A stretch of 64,000 nucleotides of DNA from assembly GCF_004104075.1 (NCBI RefSeq), contig NZ_QOVK01000006.1:157223-221222 (forward strand), read 5' to 3'. Positions within the stretch are counted from its first letter, which is position 1; the number at the start of each line of letters is the position of its first letter. The position numbers and the translations under genes were made by a program. This DNA comes from Leeuwenhoekiella polynyae. GTDB taxonomy: Bacteria > Bacteroidota > Bacteroidia > Flavobacteriales > Flavobacteriaceae. Under the pieces are notes generated by a model. It worked only from the letters and a program-made list of their open reading frames with translations. It made no database searches and was not told the origin of the DNA. Of the stretch, positions 17,760 through 25,976 are shown piece after piece.

Positions 17760-19004
17760 TCAAAATGACTCTTTAGTATTCCTAGCTTCCATTTTACGCA
17801 TTAAGGCATCCATATCGTCTCCAACTTTCTTTTGCAGTACTCTTGCATAGATTTGAGTTGTTTGTAGCTGTGTGTGGCCTAAAAGCTTTGATACGGTCTC
17901 AATGGGTACTCCGTTAGATAGCGTAACCGTAGTTGCGAAGGTATGACGGGCTACGTGGAAGGTTACATGTTTATGTATTTGACAGACCTCAGTTATTTCC
18001 TTAAGGTATTTGTTCACTTTCTGATTACTATATAAGGGCATTAATTTGCCGGAGACCTCCAACTCCTCATCCTTTGTATATTTCTTGACCAGTGCCAGAG
18101 CCTGGGGCAGGAGGGGAACCTTAACAGGCTCGTTAGTCTTTTCTCGTTTGGTATAAATCCACAAGCGTCCATTAGACGCCGGAATCAACTGGTCTTTTCG
18201 TAATGCTTTTAAATCCACATAGGCAAGTCCCGTGTAACAAGCAAACAGAAAGCAATCTCTTACGCGTTCATAACCTTTACTCGTAAACTGCGTTTCTTCA
18301 ATACGATGTAATTCACGCTGGGTTAAGTAGCAGCGTTCCTTTCGTTCCAATTTCAATTTATAATTGACAAAGGGATCTTTAGGCAACCATTCCATTCTTA
18401 CTGCCAGATTAACCATTTTTCGAAGCCGTTCTAAATGCTTCCTCGTACCGTTTATGGAGCATGTCTTTCTTTCCTTCTTAGGCTTATAAGTACGTATATA
18501 GTGTTCAAACTCTGTTATAAACCGGTAGTTTAAATCAACCAAGAAGAAGTCATCTGATTTATAATGATCTAAGAGATAAGCCTTGATATACTTTTCGGTA
18601 GAATAGTAATTTTTCATTGTACCGGGCTTTAGCGACAATCCCATATTATCATTATGATACTTAACAAGTTCTAAGAGCGTCATACGCTCTTCATCTTCGC
18701 CCATATAGCGTAATTTGATCGCTTTCGCCGTAATTACTTTTCGTTCTGCATGCAGCTCTTTATGTGCGTTTAAAATTTCAGCCTTCACATCATCCATATA
18801 GGAGTTAAGCGTGATAAGTTGATCTGAAGTTTCTTTGGCTTTTACCCGGAGTATATCCCAGTCTTTTACATCAATATCTCGCTTTATACTCATTTCAGAG
18901 CGCTTTTTATTGACTGTAATTCTAAGATAGATATCCAGTTTATTGGGGTTGTTTCTTTTGGGGCGTGTAAAGAAGTTCACGCCTAATGTGCTGTTTACAG
19001 GCAT
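17760..19004 (-). CDS. Tyrosine recombinase (integrase) of the tRNA-Pro island
   Basis: The 414-residue protein has an N-terminal arm-binding domain (LGVNFFTRPKRNNPNKLDIYLRI), a SAM-like core-binding domain (about 110-210) and a catalytic domain. Visible catalytic residues are Lys in YTKREKTNEPVKVPL, HVARHTFAT (HxxR), LLGHTQLQTTQIYARV (His and the nucleophile Tyr). The position normally held by the first catalytic Arg reads TGLAYVDL, without Arg, as in several Bacteroidota integrases related to that of CTnDOT. It points away from tRNA-Pro, with about 215 bp between the gene start and the tRNA, the usual arrangement for integration at a tRNA 3' end. Confidence 0.93.
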   Translation of the reverse strand: MPVNSTLGVNFFTRPKRNNPNKLDIYLRITVNKKRSEMSIKRDIDVKDWDILRVKAKETSDQLITLNSYMDDVKAEILNAHKELHAERKVITAKAIKLRYMGEDEERMTLLELVKYHNDNMGLSLKPGTMKNYYSTEKYIKAYLLDHYKSDDFFLVDLNYRFITEFEHYIRTYKPKKERKTCSINGTRKHLERLRKMVNLAVRMEWLPKDPFVNYKLKLERKERCYLTQRELHRIEETQFTSKGYERVRDCFLFACYTGLAYVDLKALRKDQLIPASNGRLWIYTKREKTNEPVKVPLLPQALALVKKYTKDEELEVSGKLMPLYSNQKVNKYLKEITEVCQIHKHVTFHVARHTFATTVTLSNGVPIETVSKLLGHTQLQTTQIYARVLQKKVGDDMDALMRKMEARNTKESF

Positions 19005-19156
19005 TTTGTAAGTCTTTTAGTTAAACGATTTTTAGTTAAAGACTACATCCAGATGGCCTAAATGCTATATAAATCTACGATAATTTGCACACCTTATTGC
19101 ACACCGAATTGTACACATTTACCTTGATTTTAGATGATATCAGATGGTATCATAAA

Positions 19157-19231
19157 AAATGAAAAGCCTGTTAATTCATTGATTAACAGGCTTTTTAATG
19201 TAAACCGTGATTTGGTTCGTCGGGATGAGAG
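19157..19231. repeat. Proximal attachment-site repeat at tRNA-Pro
   Basis: Direct-repeat partner of 11968-12043. It covers the tRNA-Pro terminator hairpin, a spacer containing TAAACCGTGATTTGG and the last 12 bases of the tRNA. The identical core is 19217-19231. Confidence 0.75.
19162..19197 (-). terminator. Rho-independent terminator of tRNA-Pro
   Basis: On the minus strand the stem is AAAGCCTGTTAAT paired with ATTAACAGGCTTT around a short loop. It begins about 24 bp after the tRNA 3' end. Confidence 0.75.
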
Positions 19232-19294
19232 GATTCGAACCTCCGCTCTCGCGCCCCCCAGACGCGCACTTTAACCGGACTAAGCTACATCCCG
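19220..19294 (-). tRNA. tRNA-Pro (anticodon GGG)
   Basis: A 75-base cloverleaf on the minus strand. The acceptor stem is CGGGATG/CATCCCG with discriminator A, and the anticodon stem is CGCGT/GCGCG (one G-T pair) around loop CTGGGGG, so the anticodon is GGG. The T arm reads GGAGG TTCGAAT CCTCT. CCA is not encoded; the bases after the discriminator are CG. The gene is intact and its 3' end is the integration site of the 12.03-19.23 kb island. Confidence 0.95.
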
Positions 19295-19521
19295 AAATTT
19301 CAGGGTGCAAATATAAATATTTGGGTTAGATAGTAAAGACTTTAGACTAGAATCTATAATTTTTTTAAAGAGAACTATAAAATCAAAATAGTGATTGGAA
19401 ATAATTAATAAATTCTCCATTTAACGTAATTTTTTAAAAATTACAACGATATAGTTTGTTGATTATTAATTTTTTGTAACTTAATAAGAGATAAATGTTG
19501 AATTCCTCAATCTTATGTATT

Positions 19522-19968
19522 ATGAAACTTTCACTTATTACTTTGCTTTTTTTGATCTCTATTTCATCGAGTACTAATCAAATATTCCCAAAACAGGATA
19601 ACGACGAGTTAATCATAGGCACCTGGGAACTCCAAGGTTTTTATCATTATGATGGAAATGAAATAACAGATACCGTACCCACTACAGATGGTTATCGCCA
19701 AATTAAAATGTACACAAAAGATCATGTTATGTGGACACGCTATGTGCCCAAAGACTCTATTGAATGGTTTGGTTACGGTAGCTATGTAGCATCAGAAAAT
19801 CAACTTATAGAAACGCTTGAATATGGTTCTGAAAGCATGATGAATGTAATAGATACGCTAAGAATATTTACATTTGAACTTCAAATTTCAGAAAATGAAT
19901 ACAGTCAAATCACTGTAGATGAAGAAGGTAATCGAATATTTTCCGAAAATTATAAGCGTATTGAATAG
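19522..19968 (+). CDS. Small exported lipocalin-like protein
   Basis: From ATG 19522 (MKLSLITLLFLISISSS) the protein has 148 residues with a hydrophobic signal peptide. An upstream in-frame ATG at 19495 would add nine residues ahead of the signal and is less likely. The mature part opens ELIIGTWELQGFYHYDG and continues with beta-strand-like segments ending ENYKRIE, like small lipocalin-like secreted proteins of Bacteroidota. There is no lipobox Cys. It is convergent with the cytochrome c gene, whose stop follows directly. Function is not known. Confidence 0.7.
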   Translation: MKLSLITLLFLISISSSTNQIFPKQDNDELIIGTWELQGFYHYDGNEITDTVPTTDGYRQIKMYTKDHVMWTRYVPKDSIEWFGYGSYVASENQLIETLEYGSESMMNVIDTLRIFTFELQISENEYSQITVDEEGNRIFSENYKRIE

Positions 19969-20412
19969 TTATTTTTCAATTTGCGCTACTTCCTTTTCAG
20001 TTACCATTTTTGATGATGTGTTGTTCCAGGAATTTAGAATATAATTCATAACATCTGCCACTTCTTCATCATATAAGCCCAACGGAGCCATAATACTCGT
20101 GTAGATGGCTCCGTTTACTTTTACTTCTCCTTTTAGCCCATATTTTACAGCTTTTATGGCTTTGACTCTGTTTTCTAATAAAAAGTCAGCTTGTGCTAGA
20201 GGAGGAAACGTGCCGGGTATACCTTCTCCTGTTGCCATATGGCACTGCATACAAAAGTCTTCATAAACCACTTTACCACGTTTTATGCTTGCTGTAAGTA
20301 AAGTGTCTTGTTGTATGGATATATAGTTTGCACTGAATGTCTTTTCAGGTTTGTTTTGATTACAAACAAACAACCATAAAATACTCGACGCGATAAGAAT
20401 TAAAGTCTTCAA
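19969..20412 (-). CDS. Monohaem c-type cytochrome, exported
   Basis: The 147-residue protein has an N-terminal hydrophobic signal (LILIASSILWLFVC) that could be a lipoprotein signal, and one haem-binding motif CMQCH followed by MATGEGIPGTFPPLAQ. A later Met (SIMAPLG) is the probable sixth haem ligand. It overlaps the end of the sugar dehydrogenase gene by 4 bp, so the two are translationally coupled. It most likely accepts electrons from that PQQ-type enzyme and passes them to the respiratory chain. The pairing is seen; the electron flow is inferred. Confidence 0.87.
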   Translation of the reverse strand: MKTLILIASSILWLFVCNQNKPEKTFSANYISIQQDTLLTASIKRGKVVYEDFCMQCHMATGEGIPGTFPPLAQADFLLENRVKAIKAVKYGLKGEVKVNGAIYTSIMAPLGLYDEEVADVMNYILNSWNNTSSKMVTEKEVAQIEK

Positions 20413-21536
20413 TTTTTGATAAGTTTCACAATTCCTACTCCTTCGACACCTATATATATCAAGCCATCAGGACCTTGAACAACATTACGCACACGGCCAA
20501 TACCGTCTAGTAGTTTCTCTCTTTTAACAACCTTATCATTTGCTAAATAAAGTGCTTCGAGATAAACAAATTTCAGAGAACCTACTAATATATTTCCACT
20601 CAACTCAGGATATTTATTTCCGGTTACCAGAGTCATTCCGCTTGGAGCAATAGAGGGAACCCAATAGTAAAGAGGCTGTTCCATACCTTCTTTTTTAGTT
20701 TCGTCTGTTATATCCGTGCCGCTATAATTAATACCGTAAGTAATCACAGGCCAACCGTAATTAGCTCCTTTTTTTATTACATTAATTTCATCACCACCAC
20801 GCGGACCGTGCTCATGAACCCATATTTCTTGAGTTTCAGGATTAATAATCATTCCCTGCGGATTGCGATGCCCATAGGACCAGATGGCCTCTTTGGCATT
20901 TGCTTGTCCTACAAACGGATTATCTGAAGGAATGCTTCCATCCAGATTAAGGCGATACACCTTACCATTATCACGTGTTATATCTTGTGGGTTAACATCT
21001 CGTTCGCCGCGTTCTCCTACGGTAAAATAAACATGACCAGAATTATCAAAAACAATTCGGCTTCCCCAGTGTTGCCCTTTAGTAGTATTTGGTGAAGCTT
21101 TGTAAAGAACTTCTTGATCTGTTAAGCTGTTCCCGGAAAGTTTGGCTCGCATCAGTGCGGTATTTCCCCCTTTTTCGTCACCTTCGGTAGAAGAGTAGGT
21201 GATATAAATCCAGTTGTCCTTCGCATAATCTGGACTTAAGCGTATATCCAATAAACCTCCCTGGCCACGATTATAAACTTCAGGAACTCCCGAAATTTCA
21301 GTTTTAACACCTTCTTTGAAGTGAATAAGCTCGCCAGATTTTTCAGTAACGAGCAAACTTCCGTCAGGTAAAAAAGCCATTCCCCAGGGATTTATAAGGT
21401 CTGGCACAATAACTTCATGACTATATGCTTCAGAAACTGTTATAGGAATATCATTTGCTTTAACCTCTTTAGGGTTTTGACCGCAGGCTAAAAATGTAGT
21501 AAGTAATGCAAGGAATACAAGTGTACCGTTTTTCAT
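20409..21536 (-). CDS. PQQ-dependent sugar (glucose/sorbosone) dehydrogenase, lipoprotein
   Basis: The 375-residue protein has a lipobox LTTFLAC near residue 18. A six-bladed propeller of the GSDH family follows: LINPWGMAFLPDGSLLVTEK, GGLLDIRLSPDY, GQHWGSRIVFD, YGHRNPQGMIINP, WVHEHGPRGGDEIN, and PSIAPSGMTLV. These include the His and Arg residues used for PQQ and substrate binding in soluble aldose dehydrogenases. It would oxidise an aldose in the periplasm or at the outer membrane. The downstream cytochrome c gene overlaps by 4 bp and is the likely electron acceptor. Confidence 0.88.
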   Translation of the reverse strand: MKNGTLVFLALLTTFLACGQNPKEVKANDIPITVSEAYSHEVIVPDLINPWGMAFLPDGSLLVTEKSGELIHFKEGVKTEISGVPEVYNRGQGGLLDIRLSPDYAKDNWIYITYSSTEGDEKGGNTALMRAKLSGNSLTDQEVLYKASPNTTKGQHWGSRIVFDNSGHVYFTVGERGERDVNPQDITRDNGKVYRLNLDGSIPSDNPFVGQANAKEAIWSYGHRNPQGMIINPETQEIWVHEHGPRGGDEINVIKKGANYGWPVITYGINYSGTDITDETKKEGMEQPLYYWVPSIAPSGMTLVTGNKYPELSGNILVGSLKFVYLEALYLANDKVVKREKLLDGIGRVRNVVQGPDGLIYIGVEGVGIVKLIKN

Positions 21537-21673
21537 ATCAATTTATTTGATTTAAAAATAATCAAAACAAACTTCAATGCAATTTTTTTACACGTCTATG
21601 TCTGTAAATTTACAATGTTAATAACGACTTATAATTGTGCTTTGTAACTTTTTATAAAGTGTCTTTAAAGAAG

Positions 21674-21681
21674 TATTTTTG
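21674..21681 (+). promoter_or_regulatory. -7 promoter element upstream of trxB
   Basis: TATTTTTG matches TAnnTTTG and lies 88 bp before the chosen trxB start. No well-spaced TTTG at -33 is visible. Confidence 0.4.
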
Positions 21682-21769
21682 TAAGAATATTTAATGCCTT
21701 TTTGCGGCTTCTTATTTTTTATAGAGGTCTTTTATTTAAAATTCCACATTGTGGACTAAAATAATTTAT

Positions 21770-22726
21770 ATGTCAGTAGAACGAATTAAATGTCTAATTA
21801 TAGGATCTGGTCCTGCGGGTTATACCGCTGCAATTTATGCTTCGCGTGCAGATTTAAAGCCTGTGATGTATACCGGAATGGAGCCTGGCGGACAGTTAAC
21901 TACAACCACAGAGGTTGATAACTTTCCCGGTTATCCAGAAGGAATAGATGGACCTACTATGATGGTGCAACTGCAAAAACAAGCAGAACGTTTTGGTACC
22001 GAAGTGCGTATAGGGATGATTACTAAGGTCGAATTTTCTCCTGAAATAGGAGGTATTCACAAAGCAGTTGTAGACAATACAACTGAAATAGAAGCAGAAA
22101 CCGTAATTATCTCAACTGGTGCAACAGCTCGTTATTTGGGTTTACCTAGTGAGCAAAAGCTGCGTGGTGGTGGTGTATCAGCTTGTGCCGTTTGTGACGG
22201 ATTTTTCTATAAAAAGCAAAATGTGGCCATTGTGGGTGGGGGTGATACCGCTGCAGAAGAAGCTACCTACCTGGCCAATATATGCGAGCATGTTACCATG
22301 TTAGTACGTAAAGATGAGATGCGTGCTTCTAAAGCAATGCAACACCGCGTAAATTCTCGTAAGAATATTACTGTTTTGTATAATACTGAAGTTGACGAAG
22401 TATTAGGTGAGCAAGTTGTTGAAGGGCTTAGAATGATTAATAGTGAGACTAAAGAAACTTCTGAAATTGAAATAACCGGTTTATTTATCGCTATTGGACA
22501 CAAGCCCAATACGGATATTTTTAAAGGCCAGTTAGAGATGGACGATACCGGCTATATTATTACCGAAGCTAAATCTACTAAAACTGCTAAGCCTGGAGTT
22601 TTTGCCAGTGGAGATGTGCAGGATAAAGAGTATAGACAAGCAATTACCGCTGCCGGATCTGGCTGTATGGCTGCTTTAGATGCAGAACGTTATTTAGCAT
22701 CTATAGAAGAGGAAGTAGAAGCTTAA
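21770..22726 (+). CDS. trxB: Thioredoxin reductase (NADPH)
   Basis: From MSVERIKC the protein has 318 residues, the usual TrxB length; a longer frame from 21749 adds seven non-conserved residues. The FAD site is IIGSGPAGYTAAIYASRA, the redox-active pair is CAVC (Cys 139 and 142), the NADPH site is VGGGDTAAEEA, and the C-terminal FAD contact is ASGDVQDKEYRQAITAAGSG. It reduces thioredoxin using NADPH in the cytoplasm. It stands alone, with its own -7 element and a strong terminator. Confidence 0.97.
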   Translation: MSVERIKCLIIGSGPAGYTAAIYASRADLKPVMYTGMEPGGQLTTTTEVDNFPGYPEGIDGPTMMVQLQKQAERFGTEVRIGMITKVEFSPEIGGIHKAVVDNTTEIEAETVIISTGATARYLGLPSEQKLRGGGVSACAVCDGFFYKKQNVAIVGGGDTAAEEATYLANICEHVTMLVRKDEMRASKAMQHRVNSRKNITVLYNTEVDEVLGEQVVEGLRMINSETKETSEIEITGLFIAIGHKPNTDIFKGQLEMDDTGYIITEAKSTKTAKPGVFASGDVQDKEYRQAITAAGSGCMAALDAERYLASIEEEVEA

Positions 22727-22749
22727 CGTTTATTTCAAATAAATCAAAT

Positions 22750-22783
22750 AAAAAATGCTCTCAAATTATTGAGAGCATTTTTT
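22750..22783. terminator. Bidirectional rho-independent terminator
   Basis: AAAAAATGCTCTCAA pairs exactly with TTGAGAGCATTTTTT around a 4-base loop. It sits between the convergent trxB and the acidic-protein gene and can serve both strands. Confidence 0.9.
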
Positions 22784-22808
22784 ATTTGTAAAGATGTTTG
22801 AAAAGGAA

Positions 22809-23138
22809 TTAATCTTCGTCTTCTTCATCATCAGATTCTTCAGGAAGATCTTCATCTTCATCAGCAATTTTCTCAGGAATTTCGCTAATTGGTTCTGTTA
22901 GATCTTCATCATCGTAATCGTCTACATCATAATTCTCCATAGAGGTTTCAAGTTTTTTACTCACTTTAACCAGATAGATGGTATCTGCAGTACGAACTTC
23001 AACACACTCGATGAGTTCATTTTTTGCATTTTTAAAAGATATGATTTGATCATCATCATATCCGTAGGGATACTTATCAACCAAGAGTGCTAAAATCTCA
23101 GGGGTAAGCTTCTTAAAATCAACAATAACGCGACGCAT
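22809..23138 (-). CDS. Conserved hypothetical acidic protein
   Basis: The 109-residue protein has an ordered N-terminal part (MRRVIVDFKKLTPEILALLV, then YPYGYDDDQIISFKNAK) and a long Asp/Glu-rich tail from about residue 75 to the end. The same kind of small protein is common near aroB in Flavobacteriia, but its function is not known. It lies 75 bp downstream of aroB on the same strand and ends just before the trxB terminator. Confidence 0.8.
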   Translation of the reverse strand: MRRVIVDFKKLTPEILALLVDKYPYGYDDDQIISFKNAKNELIECVEVRTADTIYLVKVSKKLETSMENYDVDDYDDEDLTEPISEIPEKIADEDEDLPEESDDEEDED

Positions 23139-23213
23139 AAATAGTTTTTAATAATTGGTGCAATGTGTGGTTAAATGTAAAAAAAAACGATTGGGTTCTG
23201 CAAGACTAATCAA

Positions 23214-24293
23214 TTATTTATTGCTTATTTTTTTATAATAGTCAAAAGCATTAAAAATCAGTTCGTTTGAAACTTCCTGATTTAGTACCGGTTTGCCTAT
23301 AGCATCAAGGAGTACAAAATAAATGATGCCGTGACTGTTTTTCTTGTCGTATTTGAGCAAAGTAATGATCGCTTCAATATCTTTTTCTTCAAATTTCACA
23401 TACGGATAAAAGCTTAATATAGCTTTAGAAGTTTCATTGCACGTATCCTTATCTAAAGATCTAAGTGCTGTAGAAAGAAAGTTAGCTAAAACCATTCCTA
23501 CAGAAATGGCCTCACCGTGAAGTAAACGAGTTTTATCTTTACGTTCCATAAAATAAGACTCAATTGCGTGACCGAGTGTGTGGCCATAATTGAGGCTTTT
23601 TCTAATATTCTGCTCAAACGGATCTTCTAAAACAACCTCATTTTTGATAGCAATAGATTGTCTTATCAATTCTCCCAGACTTTCAAGGTCAGTATATTTA
23701 GCATCCTTTACCGCATTCCAGTAGCTTTCAGAATTGATAAGCCCGTGTTTCAGCATTTCGGCATAACCACTGCGCAATTCTTCAATAGGAAGTGTACCTA
23801 GAAAATTAGTATCAACTAAGACCATTTCTGGGTTACTAATAACTCCTATTTGATTTTTTAAAGAACCAAGGTCTACTCCGGTTTTTCCACCTACGGAAGC
23901 ATCAACCATCGCAAGTAGAGTAGTGGGGATATTGATAAAATCTATACCTCTTTTAAAGCAACAAGCTACAAAACCGCCTAAATCTGTAACTACGCCACCT
24001 CCAAGATTTAGTAAAGCGCTTTTGCGATCGGCATTTAATTCAGATAAAACATTCCAGACTCCTTCACAAGTTTCTAAATTTTTAAACTCTTCGCCTGGAT
24101 CAATCTCGATGATTTCTATAGTTTGAGTAGTTTCAACGTTTTGAAGAAAAGAAGCTAAACAATTTTCGTGCGTATTGCTATCGACTAAAACAAAAAGTAT
24201 ACTGTAGTTTTTTTCTTTTAATAAGACATTTAGATTTTCGTAGCCATTATTACCAAAAACTACCTTATAATCCTTTGCTTGAATTGCTTGCAT
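23214..24293 (-). CDS. aroB: 3-dehydroquinate synthase
   Basis: The 359-residue protein has the NAD site ALLNLGGGVVTDLGGFVA, the substrate segment IPTTLLAMVDASVGGKTGVDL, the metal ligands Glu in GYAEMLKHGLI, His in NYGHTLGHAIES and His in LLHGEAISVGM. It converts DAHP to 3-dehydroquinate, the second step of the shikimate pathway. It is divergent from the proline dehydrogenase gene, with 87 bp between the two starts. Confidence 0.97.
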   Translation of the reverse strand: MQAIQAKDYKVVFGNNGYENLNVLLKEKNYSILFVLVDSNTHENCLASFLQNVETTQTIEIIEIDPGEEFKNLETCEGVWNVLSELNADRKSALLNLGGGVVTDLGGFVACCFKRGIDFINIPTTLLAMVDASVGGKTGVDLGSLKNQIGVISNPEMVLVDTNFLGTLPIEELRSGYAEMLKHGLINSESYWNAVKDAKYTDLESLGELIRQSIAIKNEVVLEDPFEQNIRKSLNYGHTLGHAIESYFMERKDKTRLLHGEAISVGMVLANFLSTALRSLDKDTCNETSKAILSFYPYVKFEEKDIEAIITLLKYDKKNSHGIIYFVLLDAIGKPVLNQEVSNELIFNAFDYYKKISNK

Positions 24294-24355
24294 GTTAAAA
24301 TTATTTTGGGCTGTGAAATTAATATCTTTTTATAATAATCCCTTTGCGATTTAGC

Positions 24356-24363
24356 TATATTTG
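24356..24363 (+). promoter_or_regulatory. -7 promoter element of the proline dehydrogenase gene
   Basis: TATATTTG matches TAnnTTTG and lies 17 bp before the start codon, giving a very short 5' leader. Confidence 0.5.
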
Positions 24364-24380
24364 ACGCCTAATTTTTCAAT

Positions 24381-25559
24381 ATGTTAGAACAAAGAATATT
24401 TGATGATACAAAAACTGCTTTTTCTTTAAAATCAGATAGTGAACTGACTCGTGCCTATTATTTATTTAAAATGATATCGCTTCAGCCATTAGTTAAAATA
24501 GGATCGGTTGTTACCAATTTTGCTCTAAATGCAAATCTACCAATAAAGAGACTGGTTAAGGCTACTGTATTTGATCATTTTTGTGGAGGCGAAAGTGAAA
24601 AAGAGTGCACCGATACAATAGAAGCAATGTATTCTAAAAATGTACATTCGGTATTAGATTTTTCTGTAGAAGGAAAGGAAACAGAAGAACTTTTTGACGC
24701 CGCATTAAAGAGGGTGGTAAGTATTATCGATTTTGCTAAAGATAGAGCAGGTATTCCTTTTGCTGTTTTTAAGCCTACAGGCTTTGGAAGGTTTGAAGTT
24801 TTGCGTAAAGTGACTGAAAATGAAAAACTATCAGACAAGGAGCGAGCAGAATGGAAACGCATTCAAGAACGGTTTCATGAAGTTTGCAAAAAAGCCAAAT
24901 CTTGCGATATAAAACTACTCATAGATGCCGAAGAAAGTTGGATGCAAGGAGCGGTAGATGATTTGGTTTTAGAGATGATGCAAACCTATAATAAAGAAAA
25001 ACCTATTGTATTTACAACCTTACAATGTTACCGCTGGGATCGTTTAGCATACCTTAAAGAGTTACATCTAGATGGTATTGAAAAAGGGTATCATTTAGGA
25101 GTTAAAATTGTTCGTGGAGCTTATATGGAAAAGGAACGCGCTCGTGCAGATAAGCATGGTTATGCTTCTCCAATTTGTAAAGATAAACCCGAGACAGATG
25201 CTCATTTTAATGCGATGCTGGTTTATATCTTTGATAATCTTGATGATATTTGGGCCTTTGTAGGAACTCATAATGAAGAAAGTAACTATCTGGCGATAGA
25301 AATAATGGCGCAGAAAGAAATTGCAGCAAATGACGACAGAGTCTGGTTTGGTCAACTTTATGGAATGAGTGATCACATCAGTTTCAATCTTGCAGAAGTA
25401 GGTTACAATGTAGCTAAATATTTGCCGTTTGGTCCTGTTAAAGATGTAATGCCATACTTAATTAGACGTGCTGAAGAAAATACTTCTGTTGCCGGTCAGA
25501 CAAATAGAGAACTTACCTTAATTAAGGAAGAATATAAACGAAGAAAGCACAAGAAATAA
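24381..25559 (+). CDS. Proline dehydrogenase (monofunctional PRODH)
   Basis: The 392-residue protein has the FAD-binding TIM-barrel of PutA-type PRODH without an aldehyde dehydrogenase domain. Seen motifs: VLDFSVEGKE, FAVFKPTGFGRFEVL, LLIDAEESWMQGAVDDL, TLQCYRWDRL, GVKIVRGAYMEKERARA, VGTHNEESN, GQLYGMSDHISFNLA, and YLPFGPVKDVMPYLIRRAEEN at the end. It oxidises proline to pyrroline-5-carboxylate. It stands alone on the plus strand, divergent from aroB. Confidence 0.95.
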   Translation: MLEQRIFDDTKTAFSLKSDSELTRAYYLFKMISLQPLVKIGSVVTNFALNANLPIKRLVKATVFDHFCGGESEKECTDTIEAMYSKNVHSVLDFSVEGKETEELFDAALKRVVSIIDFAKDRAGIPFAVFKPTGFGRFEVLRKVTENEKLSDKERAEWKRIQERFHEVCKKAKSCDIKLLIDAEESWMQGAVDDLVLEMMQTYNKEKPIVFTTLQCYRWDRLAYLKELHLDGIEKGYHLGVKIVRGAYMEKERARADKHGYASPICKDKPETDAHFNAMLVYIFDNLDDIWAFVGTHNEESNYLAIEIMAQKEIAANDDRVWFGQLYGMSDHISFNLAEVGYNVAKYLPFGPVKDVMPYLIRRAEENTSVAGQTNRELTLIKEEYKRRKHKK

Positions 25560-25574
25560 TTTTTGAAAACTGTT

Positions 25575-25961
25575 TTACTGTTTTCTTATAACAGTTAAAA
25601 CTTCAAATTTTTCATCACAAAGCTGTAAAGTTGTAATGATTGGGGTTGGCATCGTCTCTCGAGAATTTATGGTGTAGAGACCACAAGGTTTTTTTTGAGT
25701 ATCACTAGTACTGAAATCTACTTCACCTTCTAAAAAAACCGTATTGAGATCAGTCGTGTCTAGTTTTAAAGCACTGAGTTGTTTCTCGGCATTTTCAGAA
25801 ATGGAATATCCATTATTTCTAATGGTTTTTAAAACGCGAGCATTTGGCATATAATCGCAAGAGGGTAATTCTACACCACTACCTTTAATGAAAAAAGCCA
25901 GTAAAATAAGGCCAATTGCAAAGCCACCCAGATAAAAACCGAATCTATATAAAACTTTCAT
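25575..25961 (-). CDS. Small membrane-anchored protein, DUF4258-like
   Basis: From ATG 25961 (MKVLYRFGFYLGGFAIGL) the protein has 128 residues; a TTG five codons upstream is less likely. One N-terminal membrane segment is followed by a small soluble domain (VLKTIRNNGYSISENAEKQLSAL, VFLEGEVDFSTSDTQKKPCGLY) resembling DUF4258 proteins often found after alanine dehydrogenase in Flavobacteriaceae. It lies 15 bp after the ald stop and is probably co-transcribed. Its function is unknown. Confidence 0.75.
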   Translation of the reverse strand: MKVLYRFGFYLGGFAIGLILLAFFIKGSGVELPSCDYMPNARVLKTIRNNGYSISENAEKQLSALKLDTTDLNTVFLEGEVDFSTSDTQKKPCGLYTINSRETMPTPIITTLQLCDEKFEVLTVIRKQ

Positions 25962-25976
25962 GTAACTAATTAACAA

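Larger units (their letters stand above)
12029..19231. mobile_element. Integrated element of about 7.2 kb at tRNA-Pro(GGG)
   Basis: The boundaries are the identical 15-bp cores at 12029-12043 and 19217-19231. The second lies in the intact tRNA-Pro gene, immediately beside a tyrosine integrase gene (17760-19004). Cargo: lipoprotein, M43 metalloprotease, truncated DNA/RNA endonuclease, a repeat-rich non-coding stretch and a Fic protein. No conjugation, replication or mobilisation genes remain, so it is a small or decayed genomic island rather than a self-transmissible element. Base composition of 12.6-14.6 kb is visibly richer in G and C than the flanking genes. The limits and the integrase location are seen; mobility is inferred. 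Confidence 0.75.
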
